This document shows, in pieces, positions 16,771 through 26,300 of a DNA stretch of 64,000 bases (the stretch's first letter is position 1; the number at the start of each line of letters is the position of its first letter). Location of the stretch: the NCBI GenBank assembly GCA_019420945.1, contig JAHZGF010000043.1, positions 13,530 to 77,529 of the forward strand, in the 5' to 3' direction. The position numbers and the translations under genes were made by a program. The stretch comes from Clostridiales bacterium. GTDB taxonomy: Bacteria; Bacillota; Clostridia; Oscillospirales; Oscillospiraceae. The notes under the pieces were generated by a model. The model saw only the letters and a program-made list of their open reading frames with translations. It was not told where the DNA came from and did no database searches.

Positions 16771-17769
16771 ATGGATAGCAAGAATCTCTGGGTGGTCGTG
16801 GAGACCGAGGAGGGCGTGGCCAAGAATGTGGGCTATGAGCTTCTGAGCGTGGGCCGTACCCTGGCCGATAAGCTGGGAGAGCAGCTGGTGGCCCTGGTCA
16901 TGGGCAAGAATGTCCAGGCCGTGGCCCAGGCCAGCATCGCCTACGGCGCCGATCAGGTGCTGCTGGTGGAAGGCGACGAGTATGAGACCTACAACACCGA
17001 CGCCGCCACCTATGCCGCCGTCACCCTGATTGAAAAGTATCATCCCTCCATTGTGCTCTACGGTGCCACCAACAATGGCCGTGACCTGGCTCCCCGGGTG
17101 GCCTGCAAGCTGGAGACCGGCCTCACCGCCGACTGCACCGAGCTGGATATCGATGAGGAGACCGGACTGCTGGTGTCCACCCGTCCTACCTTTGGCGGCA
17201 ACCTGATGGCCACCATCATGTGCCCGGATCACCGGCCCCAGATGTCCACTGTGCGCCCCGGTGTGTTCAAGAAGGGTACTCCGGACGAGGGCCGTACCGG
17301 CGAGATCGTGGCCGAGGATGTCCACATCGACCCCAGTGAAATCCGGGTCCAGCTGGTGGAGCGCATCAAGGAAGTGGCCGAGGCGGTCAACCTGGAGGAG
17401 GCGGAAATCATCGTCTCCGGCGGCCGTGGCCTGAAGGACGAGAAGGGTTTTGAAATGCTCAAGGAGCTGGCGGATCTGCTGGGCGGCACCGTGGGTGCCA
17501 GCCGGGCCGCCGTGGATGCGGGCTGGATTCCCCACGCCCATCAGGTGGGCCAGACCGGCAAGAACGTGTCCCCCAAGCTGTACATCGCCGTGGGCATCTC
17601 CGGAGCCATCCAGCACCTGGCGGGCATGAGCGGTGCCGACACCGTGGTGGCGATCAACAAGGACCCCGACGCCCCCATCTTCGGCGTGGCGGACTACGCC
17701 GTGGTGGGCGACCTCTTCGAGGTGGTCCCCGCCCTGATTGAGGCCATCCGCACCAAGAAGGAAGCCTGA
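16771..17769 (+). CDS. etfA: Electron-transfer flavoprotein alpha subunit
   Basis: The 332-residue EtfA has an N-terminal domain I and the C-terminal FAD-binding domain II with SGGRGLKDEKGFEML, GASRAAVDAGWIPHAHQVGQ, and YIAVGISGAIQHLAGM ... AINKDPDAPIFGVADYAVVGD. It has no extra N-terminal ferredoxin domain. It is the last gene of the bcd operon and precedes an intrinsic terminator. Confidence 0.95.
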   Translation: MDSKNLWVVVETEEGVAKNVGYELLSVGRTLADKLGEQLVALVMGKNVQAVAQASIAYGADQVLLVEGDEYETYNTDAATYAAVTLIEKYHPSIVLYGATNNGRDLAPRVACKLETGLTADCTELDIDEETGLLVSTRPTFGGNLMATIMCPDHRPQMSTVRPGVFKKGTPDEGRTGEIVAEDVHIDPSEIRVQLVERIKEVAEAVNLEEAEIIVSGGRGLKDEKGFEMLKELADLLGGTVGASRAAVDAGWIPHAHQVGQTGKNVSPKLYIAVGISGAIQHLAGMSGADTVVAINKDPDAPIFGVADYAVVGDLFEVVPALIEAIRTKKEA

Positions 17770-17793
17770 ACTTCCCATTTGATCAAATGCGAT

Positions 17794-17829
17794 AAGACGG
17801 TATGAGCTTTGCTCATACCGTCTTTTTTC
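17794..17829 (+). terminator. Terminator after etfA
   Basis: A perfect 14-bp stem AAGACGGTATGAGC with its complement, TTT loop, then a T-run. Confidence 0.9.
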
Positions 17830-17948
17830 GTCGAATACCGAGACAAACCAGAACGAAATGCGGGTGTACAGCGAGCAAAACCTGCTAAGCCAGCTCGGAT
17901 AGGCACGTTTTGCCCTGCTGGAGCATAATCTGCCCCGGGAGGGATCCT

Positions 17949-18398
17949 ATGGAAAAAACACAGACCCGGGCCCGCGCCCAGATCCGGGGAAGGGGCCCAT
18001 GGTCCGCCGTCAACGGCCTGGCCACCTTCCGCCAATGCAATCGGGGTGTTTTGGTGACGGTAGAAGTAGAAGGATTACCCCAAGGGGAGGAAGCACGCTG
18101 GTTTCAGGTGGATATCAGCCGGGGGCAGAACTGCATCCAGGCCCCAGGACCGCTGCCTTCAGAGACACAGTCACCTCATCGGAGCAGAGACGGTGAGGGA
18201 TATGAAGGCCGATGCAACCTTCTGATACTGATGGACTGCGGAGGGGTTGCCTTTTCCTCCTGTTTGACGGATCAATTTCGGGTAGAGCAGATCCTTGGCC
18301 GCAGGTTGGTGATCCTGATCTGCCGACAGAAAGACACGCACGCTGAGGCGCCGGGAAAGGTGGTGTTGGCCTGCGGTGAAATTGTGGCAGGCTGTTGA
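17949..18398 (+). CDS. Cu/Zn-superoxide-dismutase-like protein lacking metal ligands
   Basis: The 149-residue product has the layout of clostridial Cu/Zn SOD-like proteins: ARAQIRG at the start, ATFRQCNRGVLVTVEVEGLP, then GGVAFSSCLTDQFRVEQILG, and ACGEI near the end. Two cysteines matching the structural disulfide remain (GQNC and ACGE). The histidine signatures expected for metal binding are gone: the FGFHIH-type strand reads WFQVDIS and the IIHxxxDD-type loop reads LILICRQKD. Dismutase activity is therefore unlikely. There is no signal peptide. ATG 17949 follows GGGAGG; no clear promoter was found. The family assignment is from memory of the pattern and needs an alignment. Confidence 0.6.
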   Translation: MEKTQTRARAQIRGRGPWSAVNGLATFRQCNRGVLVTVEVEGLPQGEEARWFQVDISRGQNCIQAPGPLPSETQSPHRSRDGEGYEGRCNLLILMDCGGVAFSSCLTDQFRVEQILGRRLVILICRQKDTHAEAPGKVVLACGEIVAGC

Positions 18399-18423
18399 TT
18401 GCAGCGCTAATCCTTTGCTGAAA

Positions 18424-18464
18424 GCCCTCCGGAGCAAAATAGCGCCGGAGGGTTACATTTTATC
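18424..18464 (+). terminator. Weak terminator after the SOD-like gene
   Basis: An 8-bp stem CCCTCCGG/CCGGAGGG with a long AT-rich loop, followed by a T-rich tract that runs into the murB promoter. Confidence 0.4.
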
Positions 18465-18481
18465 CGGGTTGGTGGTATAAT
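18453..18481 (+). promoter_or_regulatory. Promoter of the murB-rapZ-yvcK-whiA block
   Basis: -35 TTACAT (18453-18458), 17-bp spacer, -10 TATAAT (18476-18481). Confidence 0.7.
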
Positions 18482-18517
18482 CTACAATGTATGATTAGTA
18501 TCTCTAGGAGGATTGCT

Positions 18518-19429
18518 ATGGATGTTTCCAAGCTGAAAGACTGCCTGACTGCCGCCTGCCCCCAGTTGGAGCTGCTGGAGGAGGAGCCGCTGAGCCGCCA
18601 TACCTCCTTTCGCATTGGTGGCCCGGCCCGGCTGATGGCCCGGGTTCGGACCCAGGAGGAATTTGCCGCTGCTCTGCGGGCTGCCGCTGAGCTGAATATT
18701 GTTCCCTTTGTGTTGGGCAACGGCACCAATGTGCTGGCGTCGGACGGAGAATTAGACCGATTTGTTATCCTGACCGCCGGGGGGCTGGACACCCTGGAGC
18801 GGCAGGGGGAGACGGATATTATCTGCGGAGCCGGGGTGTCCCTGGCCCGGCTGGCCACTTTTGCTATGGAGCAGGGGCTCACCGGGCTGGAATTCGCCCA
18901 CGGCATTCCGGGTACCTTGGGGGGCGGCATGGCCATGAACGCCGGCGCCTACGGGGGTGAGCTCCGGGATGTAGCGGTGTCCAGCGACTATTTGACTCTG
19001 AACGGTGAGGCGGGTACCTTGAGCGGGGAGGAGCAGCAGCTCTCCTACCGCCACAGCGCCTATTCCGATGGAGATAAGTTTGTTACCTCTGCCCGGCTGC
19101 GCCTGGCCCCGGGAGATCGGGAGCAAATCCGGGCCCGGATGGAGGAGCTGGCCCAGAAGCGCCGCAATAGCCAGCCTTTGGAGTATCCCAGCGCCGGCAG
19201 CACCTTCAAGCGGCCGGTGGGGGGCTATGCCGCCGCCCTCATTGACCAGTGCGGCCTGAAAGGGCTGCGGGTCGGCGGCGCCCAGGTCAGCGAAAAGCAC
19301 GCCGGCTTTGTCATCAATGCCGGCGGCGCCACCTGCCGGGATGTGCTGGCACTCACCGATCAGATCAGAGAGACGGTGCTGCGCCAGACCGGCATCACCC
19401 TGGAGCTGGAGATCCGGCGTCTGGACTGA
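18518..19429 (+). CDS. murB: UDP-N-acetylenolpyruvoylglucosamine reductase
   Basis: FAD enzyme of peptidoglycan precursor synthesis, making UDP-MurNAc with NADPH. The 303 residues show HTSFRIGGPA, the FAD-binding LGNGTNVL and HGIPGTLGGGMAMNAGAYGGE, the catalytic Ser region YPSAGSTFKRP, and EKHAGFVINAGGA with the C-terminal acid in LELEIRR. It is a type IIa-like short MurB. ATG 18518 follows TAGGAGG. It opens a row with rapZ, yvcK and whiA, a conserved arrangement in clostridia. Confidence 0.95.
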   Translation: MDVSKLKDCLTAACPQLELLEEEPLSRHTSFRIGGPARLMARVRTQEEFAAALRAAAELNIVPFVLGNGTNVLASDGELDRFVILTAGGLDTLERQGETDIICGAGVSLARLATFAMEQGLTGLEFAHGIPGTLGGGMAMNAGAYGGELRDVAVSSDYLTLNGEAGTLSGEEQQLSYRHSAYSDGDKFVTSARLRLAPGDREQIRARMEELAQKRRNSQPLEYPSAGSTFKRPVGGYAAALIDQCGLKGLRVGGAQVSEKHAGFVINAGGATCRDVLALTDQIRETVLRQTGITLELEIRRLD

Positions 19430-19457
19430 GAACGCCCAAGGGGAAAGGGAGAAATTT

Positions 19458-20321
19458 ATGGAGTTTGTCATCATCACCGGCCTGTCCGGCGCCGGCAAGA
19501 GCCGGGCAGCGGAATTTCTGGAGGACGCGGGCTTTTATACCGTGGATAATATTCCCCCGGAGTTCATGCCCAAGTTTGCCGAGTTCTGTATCCACGCCAA
19601 CGGCCGCTATGACCGAGTGGCCCTGGTCAGCGATGTCCGGGCGGGAGACTGCTTTGAACCGCTGCTTCATGCCCTGGATGAGCTGGAGCAGATGAACTGT
19701 ACCTATAAACTGCTGTTTATGGAGGCGGATCTGCCTACCATCATCAAGCGATACAAGGAGACCCGGCGGCTTCACCCCCTGGCGGGCATCGGCTACTCCC
19801 TGGAAGATGCGGCCAATCGGGAGCGCAATCTGCTTCAGCCGGTCCGGGATCGGGCCACCTATGTGCTGGATACCACCCCTTTTGTCTCCACCAATATGCT
19901 CCGGACGGCACTGGAAAAGCTGTTTGGCACAGACCAGCTTCAGACTGGACTATCGGTGACGGTGATGAGCTTCGGCTACAAATACGGACTGCCCTTGGAG
20001 GCAGATCTGGCTCTGGACGTGCGTTTCTTGCCCAATCCTTACTATGTGGCTGATCTGAAAAAGCTCAGCGGCAAGGACCAGCCGGTGCGGGACTATCTGG
20101 ACTCTTTTCAGATTACAGAAGACTTTTGGGATAAACTAACGGATTTCCTGGCTTTTCTGCTGCCCCAGTACGCCGAGGAGGGCAAGCGCACGCTGACCCT
20201 GGCCATCGGCTGCACCGGAGGCCGGCACCGGTCGGTGGCATTGGCCTGTAAGCTGGCGGATTGGATTCGGGAACAGGGGTATACGGTGAGCGAGTATCAC
20301 CGGGATGTGACGAGGGTTTGA
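19458..20321 (+). CDS. rapZ: RNase adapter / nucleotide-binding protein RapZ
   Basis: The 287-residue P-loop protein opens EFVIITGLSGAGKS (Walker A) and has the YTVDNIPPE motif; its C-terminal domain contains FGYKYGLPLEADLALDVRFL and AIGCTGGRHRSVALA. In Gram-negatives RapZ controls the small RNA GlmZ; in Firmicutes (YvcJ) it is a nucleotide-binding protein of less clear role. It lies between murB and yvcK, with 4 bp to the next gene. Confidence 0.94.
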   Translation: MEFVIITGLSGAGKSRAAEFLEDAGFYTVDNIPPEFMPKFAEFCIHANGRYDRVALVSDVRAGDCFEPLLHALDELEQMNCTYKLLFMEADLPTIIKRYKETRRLHPLAGIGYSLEDAANRERNLLQPVRDRATYVLDTTPFVSTNMLRTALEKLFGTDQLQTGLSVTVMSFGYKYGLPLEADLALDVRFLPNPYYVADLKKLSGKDQPVRDYLDSFQITEDFWDKLTDFLAFLLPQYAEEGKRTLTLAIGCTGGRHRSVALACKLADWIREQGYTVSEYHRDVTRV

Positions 20322-20325
20322 GGCT

Positions 20326-21363
20326 ATGAGCAGAAAAAAGCGTATTCATCTCGACGGCCCCAATATCGTGGCCATTGGTGGCGGCACCGGCCTGTCCACC
20401 ATGCTGCGGGGACTGAAAAAATATACCGAAAACCTGACCGCCATTGTCACCATGGCGGACGATGGCGGCGGCTCCGGCAAGCTGCGGGAGGATTTGGGAA
20501 TGCCACCACCTGGCGATATCCGCCACTGCCTCCAGGCTCTGGCCAATGCGGAGCCGCTGATGGAGGAACTCATCAATTACCGCTTTTCCGAAGGCACCCT
20601 GGCGGGCCAGAGCTTTGGCAACCTGTTCCTGGCGGCCCTGAACGGCATCTCTGACTCCTTTGAAGAGGCGGTGTCCCGGATGAGCCAGGTGCTGGCCATT
20701 ACCGGCCGGGTATTGCCGGTGACCAGCGACAACATCCAGCTGGTGGCGGAGTTTGAAAACGGCACCCAGGTGGTGGGCGAGTCCAAAATCTGCGATTTCA
20801 AAAAGGCCCAGGACTGCCGGATTACCAAGGTGCGGCTGATTCCCGAAAATGCCCGGGTCAACCAGGAGGCCCTGGAGGCCATTGCCAAGGCGGATCTGAT
20901 CCTGCTGGGCCCCGGCAGCCTGTACACCAGCGTAATTCCCAACCTGTTGGTGGATGGGATCTCCGATGCTGTGGCCGCTTCACCTGCGCTGCGGGCCTAT
21001 ATCTGTAATGTGATGACCCAGGATGGAGAGACCGAGGGCTACACCGCCTCCGACCATCTGCGGGCCCTTTTGACCCACTCTGGTCAAAAACTGGTGGATT
21101 TCTGCCTGGTGAATTCCGCCCCCATCCCTGCCGCTCTGCTGCCACTCTACGCCAAAGAGGACGCAGAGCCCATCCGGGTGGACCGGGAGGCCATAGAGGC
21201 CCTGGGGGTAGAGGTGGAGGAGCAGCCGGTGGCCGACCTGCACCAGCAGCGGCTGGCCCGCCATGACCCGGACCAGCTGGCCCGGGCGGTACTCCAGCTC
21301 ATGGAGGACCATACCATGCGGATCTTTGAGAATGGTGTGGCCCGGTATGTCCGGGAGCGCTGA
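20326..21363 (+). CDS. yvcK: YvcK/CofD-like gluconeogenesis factor
   Basis: The 345-residue CofD-fold protein starts GPNIVAIGGGTGLSTMLRGLK and has MADDGGGSGKLR, PPPGDIRHCLQALA and LGPGSLYTSVIPNLLV. YvcK binds UDP-sugars and is needed for cell shape and growth on gluconeogenic carbon sources in Firmicutes. It is located in the cytosol, often in helical patterns (family knowledge). The start is 4 bp after rapZ. Confidence 0.94.
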   Translation: MSRKKRIHLDGPNIVAIGGGTGLSTMLRGLKKYTENLTAIVTMADDGGGSGKLREDLGMPPPGDIRHCLQALANAEPLMEELINYRFSEGTLAGQSFGNLFLAALNGISDSFEEAVSRMSQVLAITGRVLPVTSDNIQLVAEFENGTQVVGESKICDFKKAQDCRITKVRLIPENARVNQEALEAIAKADLILLGPGSLYTSVIPNLLVDGISDAVAASPALRAYICNVMTQDGETEGYTASDHLRALLTHSGQKLVDFCLVNSAPIPAALLPLYAKEDAEPIRVDREAIEALGVEVEEQPVADLHQQRLARHDPDQLARAVLQLMEDHTMRIFENGVARYVRER

Positions 21364-21442
21364 CGGAAGGGAGCATAGACTTCCATCCAAAAGAATTTCT
21401 CGGATGTGAATCCGAATCAATGAATGGAAAGGAGTGCCTGTC

Positions 21443-22342
21443 ATGTCGTTTGCGTCCCAGGTCAAGGGGGAGCTGTGCCGAGAAAAGCTGTCCCGGCACT
21501 GCTGCGCCTGCGCTGAGGCCTACGGGGTGCTCCTGTTCTGCAACAGCTTTACCCCCCAACGGCTGCGGATCACCACCCGCAGCGCTACCTTTGCCCAGCG
21601 GTTGCCCCGGCTGTTCCGCAAGGCCTTTGGGGTGACCTTTGACCAGAAACCCGAGGATCTGAATACCGGGGGCAAGCTGACCTTTGAGATCGACAGCCCG
21701 GAGTCCATGGCTAAAATTCTGGATACTTACGGCTATGCCCGGGAAAACAGCATCTCCCATCATATCAACTATGCGGTGCTGGAGGAGGAGTGCTGCCGGT
21801 CCGCTTTTTTGCGGGGAGCCTTTTTGGCCGGAGGCAGCGTCACCGATCCCGAAAAGCGCTATCATCTGGAGTTGACCACCTCCCATCACTATGTGCACCG
21901 GGAACTCCAGTCTCTGCTGATGGAGATGGGGTTCGAACCCAAGGTAATTAACCGTAATTCGAATTATGTAACTTATTTGAAGCGCAGCGAGGCCATTGCC
22001 GACTTTTTGACCACCCTGGGGGCCCCTCTGGCCGCCATGGAAATCATGAACGCCAAGGTGGAAAAAAATCTGCGCAACGGTGTTAATCGCTGGTCCAACT
22101 GCGATGTGGCCAATCTGGAGAAAGCGGTGGACGCGGCCCAGAGCCAGATTGAGGCCATCCGCCGGTTGGACCGTCAGGTGGGACTGGCCACGTTGCCGGA
22201 AAAACTGCGGGAAACTGCCCGACTGCGGCTGGAAAACCCGGAGCTGTCCCTGAGCCAGCTGGCTCAGCTGGCTCAGGTCAGCAAATCCTGCCTCAATCAT
22301 CGGCTGCGGAAGCTCATAGAGCTGTCGGCGGCCCAGCAGTGA
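21443..22342 (+). CDS. whiA: DNA-binding protein WhiA
   Basis: The 299-residue protein joins a degenerate LAGLIDADG homing-endonuclease-like core (FLRGAFLAGGSVTDPEKRYHLEL) to a C-terminal helix-turn-helix (RLRLENPELSLSQLAQLAQV). WhiA affects cell division and chromosome organisation in Firmicutes. ATG 21443 is preferred over GTG 21434 because AAAGGAG ends at 21434. The row usually continues with an HPr-type protein; here a VanZ-like gene follows. Confidence 0.94.
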   Translation: MSFASQVKGELCREKLSRHCCACAEAYGVLLFCNSFTPQRLRITTRSATFAQRLPRLFRKAFGVTFDQKPEDLNTGGKLTFEIDSPESMAKILDTYGYARENSISHHINYAVLEEECCRSAFLRGAFLAGGSVTDPEKRYHLELTTSHHYVHRELQSLLMEMGFEPKVINRNSNYVTYLKRSEAIADFLTTLGAPLAAMEIMNAKVEKNLRNGVNRWSNCDVANLEKAVDAAQSQIEAIRRLDRQVGLATLPEKLRETARLRLENPELSLSQLAQLAQVSKSCLNHRLRKLIELSAAQQ

Positions 22343-22352
22343 CGGGGGCGGA

Positions 22353-22820
22353 ATGAAGCGGAGTTTTTCCTGGTGGAAGCTGGCGTTCTGGCTCTATCTG
22401 GTGTGGCTGGCGGCCTTCGTGGTGGTCAAGTTTAACGGCCATCCTGGGGATCTGCTGGCCAGAATGGAGCGATTTGCCGCTATCCGGGCCAAAGAACCCG
22501 GTTTTAACCTGAATTTGAGGCCCTTTGAGAGCATTCGAATGCAGTTGAGACACTGGAATGAGGGCTGGGCCCTGAAAAACCTGGTGGGCAATGCCCTGGC
22601 CTTCGTGCCCTTCGGCTTTTTGCTGCCTCAGGCTTACGGAAGGCTGGGACGGCTGTGGAAGGTGGGGCTGGTGTCGTTGGCCAGCATCTGCGCCATCGAG
22701 GTGTTTCAGTATCTGACCCTGCTGGGGGCCTGTGACATTGACGATTTGATTTTGAATTTGTTGGGATGCCTTGGGGGATACCTCCTCTTTTGGCTGATGA
22801 GGAGGGAGAAGGCAAAATGA
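22353..22820 (+). CDS. VanZ-family membrane protein
   Basis: The 155-residue protein has about four membrane helices and the VanZ signature NLVGNALAFVPFGFLLP and IEVFQYLTLLGACDIDDLILN. VanZ in enterococci raises teicoplanin tolerance; most homologues are of unknown function. It begins 10 bp after whiA, and its stop overlaps the next start by 4 bp (ATGA), so the two are coupled. Confidence 0.85.
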   Translation: MKRSFSWWKLAFWLYLVWLAAFVVVKFNGHPGDLLARMERFAAIRAKEPGFNLNLRPFESIRMQLRHWNEGWALKNLVGNALAFVPFGFLLPQAYGRLGRLWKVGLVSLASICAIEVFQYLTLLGACDIDDLILNLLGCLGGYLLFWLMRREKAK

Positions 22821-23290
22821 AACTGCTGATTCGGCAGCGGGTGTTTTCCTGGACGGACACCTATGATATCTATGATGAACGGGAAAACCCATGCTTTTTT
22901 GTGGAGGCAGAGTTCTTTACCCTGGGCCATCAGATCCATATCAATGACGTGGGCACCGGTCAGGAAGTGGGCAGCGTCCACCAGAAGCTCTTCTCTCTGA
23001 TGCCCCAGTTTGAGCTGGTGATCGGCGGTATGGATATGGGGCATATCCGGAAGGAGTTTTCCCTGTTTCATCCCTGCTACCACCTGAGTATGAACGGCTG
23101 GCAGGTCCAGGGGGATGTGTTCGGCTGGGAGTACGATGTGGTGGACCAGGGCGGCCGCTGTATCATGCACATCACCAAGGAGCTCTTCCATTGGGGGGAT
23201 ACCTATGTGCTGGACATCCCGGAGGAACGCAACCTTGTGCTCTGTCTGCTGATCGCCATTGCCATTGACGCTGCCAACTGCGGCGACTGA
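22817..23290 (+). CDS. LURP-one-related (tubby-like) protein
   Basis: The 157-residue product matches LURP-one/DUF567 proteins: KLLIRQRVFSWTDTYDIYDE, then repeated beta-strands with ELFHWGDTYVLDI, and a C-terminal hydrophobic helix LVLCLLIAIAIDAAN at the centre of the tubby-like barrel. These proteins are linked to membrane phospholipids in the wider superfamily; the bacterial role is unknown. The start ATG overlaps the VanZ-like stop. It lies 55 bp before dnaE. Confidence 0.82.
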   Translation: MKLLIRQRVFSWTDTYDIYDERENPCFFVEAEFFTLGHQIHINDVGTGQEVGSVHQKLFSLMPQFELVIGGMDMGHIRKEFSLFHPCYHLSMNGWQVQGDVFGWEYDVVDQGGRCIMHITKELFHWGDTYVLDIPEERNLVLCLLIAIAIDAANCGD

Positions 23291-23345
23291 CGCAAAGGCA
23301 AAGAGACATCCAACCAACACCCCAGATAAGATTTGAGGAAACGCT

Positions 23346-26300
23346 ATGGCATTTACACACCTTCATGTGCATACGGAATTTTCCCTGTTGGACGGGGCTT
23401 GCCGCATCAAGGATCTGGTGCGCCGGGTCAAGGAGCTGGGCCAGACCAGCGTGGCCATCACCGACCACGGGGTCATGTACGGCTGTGTGGATTTCTACAA
23501 GGCCTGTAAGGCGGAGGGGGTCAAACCCATCATTGGCTGTGAGGTCTATGTAGCCCCCCGGACCCGGTTTGACAAGGTCCACGAGCTGGACAGCGAGGCC
23601 CGGCATCTGGTGTTGCTGTGCAAGAACGAGGAGGGCTACCGCAACCTGTCCTATATGGTGAGCCGGGCCAATGTGGAAGGGTTTTATGTAAAGCCAAGGA
23701 TTGACATGGATCTGCTGCGGGAGCACCATGAGGGACTCATTGCCCTGTCGGCCTGCCTGGCCGGTGAGATTCCCCGCCGGCTTCGGGCCGGAGATTACGC
23801 CGGGGCCCGGGAACACGCCCTGATGATGCGGGAGCTCATGGGGGAGGACAATTATTTCCTGGAGATCCAGGACCACGGCATCGAAGAGCAGCGGCGCATT
23901 CTGCCGGATTTGTATCGCCTCAGTGAGGAGACGGGGATTCCTCTGGTGGCCACCAACGACGCCCACTATATCCGCCGGGAGAACGCCGAGGCCCAGGATG
24001 TGCTGATGTGCATCCAGACCGGCAAGACGCTGGACGATCCCCACCGAATGAAGTTTGAGACCGAGGAATTTTATATCAAGAGCGAGGAAGAGATGTTATC
24101 CCTCTTCCCGCAGCATCCGGAAGCGATTGAAAATACGGCGAAAATTGCCGAACGCTGCCAGATGGATTTCTCTTTCGGCACCTATCATCTGCCGGAGTTT
24201 AAGTACCCTGAGGGCTACGACGCCGACAGTTGGTTTGAGAAGCTGTGCCGGGACGGCTTTGAGCGCCGTTATCCCGACGGCTCTGAAGCCTATCGGAAGC
24301 GACTGGAATACGAGATGGACATGATCCGGCGCATGGGTTTTGAGGATTATTTCTTGATCGTCTCCGACTTCACCCAGTACGCCAAGGACCATGACATTCC
24401 GGTGGGCCCGGGCCGAGGCAGCGCCGCCGGCAGTATGGTGGCCTACTGCATGAACATCACCGACGTGGACCCCATGAAGTACGAGCTGTACTTCGAACGC
24501 TTTTTGAACCCGGAGCGGGTCACCATGCCGGATATTGATATGGACTTCTGCTACCGGCGCCGGGGCGAAGTGATTGATTATGTCAACGAAAAGTACGGCG
24601 CCGACCATGTAGCCCAGATCATCACCTTTGGCACCATGGCGGCCAAAGGCGTGATCCGGGATGTGGGCCGGGTCATGAATATGCCCTACGCCGAGGTGGA
24701 CGTCATCGCCAAACAGGTGCCCAACGCCCTGCACATCACCCTGGACGAGGCCCTGAAGGTATCCAAGCCTCTGCGGGACATGTATGAGGAGGATGAGCGG
24801 GTTAAGCGGCTCATCGACACCGCCCGCACCATCGAGGGGATGCCCCGCAATGCCTCCAAGCACGCCGCCGGCGTGGTCATCACCCGGCGCCCGGTGTATG
24901 AGTATGTGCCCCTGGCCCGGAATGACGAAAGTATTGTCACCCAGTATATCATGACCACCCTGGAGGAATTGGGCCTGCTGAAGATGGACTTTCTGGCTCT
25001 GCGGAACCTGACCATCCTGGACGACGCCCAGAAGATGATCCGACTCCGGGAGCCGGACTTCGATCTGCATAAGATTCCCGATAATGACCCGGAGGTTTTC
25101 AAGATGATCTCCGCGGGCAGGACCTCCGGAGTGTTTCAGATGGAATCCGGGGGCATGACCGGGGTGTGCACCCAGATGAAGCCCCAGTCCATTGAGGACC
25201 TGACCGCTATCATTGCTCTGTACCGGCCCGGCCCCATGGAGTCCATCCCCCGGTTCATCGCCTGCAAGGCCAACCCAAAGCTGATCTCTTATAAACATCC
25301 CATGCTGGAGCCCATCCTGTCGGTGACCTACGGCTGTATCGTCTATCAGGAACAGGTCATGATGATCTTCCAGCAGCTGGCGGGCTACTCTCTGGGCGGC
25401 GCTGACATGGTGCGCCGGGCCATTTCCAAGAAGAAGGTTGCTCAGATTGAGGCGGAGCGGGCGGCCTTCATCTACGGAGACCCGGCCCGGGATATCAGGG
25501 GCTGCATCCCCAACGGCATTCCCGAGGACGTGGCCAAAGAGATCTATGATGAGATCTACGACTTTGCCAATTACGCTTTCAACAAGGCCCATGCGGTGTG
25601 CTACGCCATTGTGGCCTACCAGACCGCCTATTTCAAGGCCCACTACCCCCGGGAGTATATGGCGGCCCTGCTCACCAGCGTGCTGGACTCCACCGACAAG
25701 GTGGCGGAATATATCGGCGAGTGCAAGGAGATGGGCATTCCGTTGCTGCCCCCGGATGTCAACGAATCCCGATCCGACTTCACCGTTACCCCGGAGGGTA
25801 TCCGTTTTGGCCTGGTGGGCATCAAAGGCGTGGGCCGGGGCCTCATTGACGCCCTGGTGGCGGAGCGGGAGAAGGGCGGTCTCTATCGCAGTTTTCAGGA
25901 CTTCTGTGAGCGGATGTTTGACCACGATCTGAATCGCCGGGCCCTGGAAAATATGATCCGCTGCGGCAGCTTTGACTCCATGGGAGTCCGTCGCAGCCAG
26001 CTGGTGGCTGTTATGAATCCTGTGATGGACGGCATTGCTGCTGCCCGAAAACGAAACCTGGAGGGACAGTTTGACCTCTTCGGGGGGCTGGGAGACCAGG
26101 ACACCGGGGCAGATGAGGTGCCCATGCCCAATGTGCCGGAATATTCCCGGTCAGAACTTATGAACATGGAACGGGAGACCACCGGCCTCTACCTGACGGG
26201 CCACCCCATGGACGAGTATCGGGAGGTGATCCGTCGGGTTCGGGCTACCTCGATTGGCGCTATTAACAGCGACTTTGGGTCTGATACTGGGGCACAGCAG

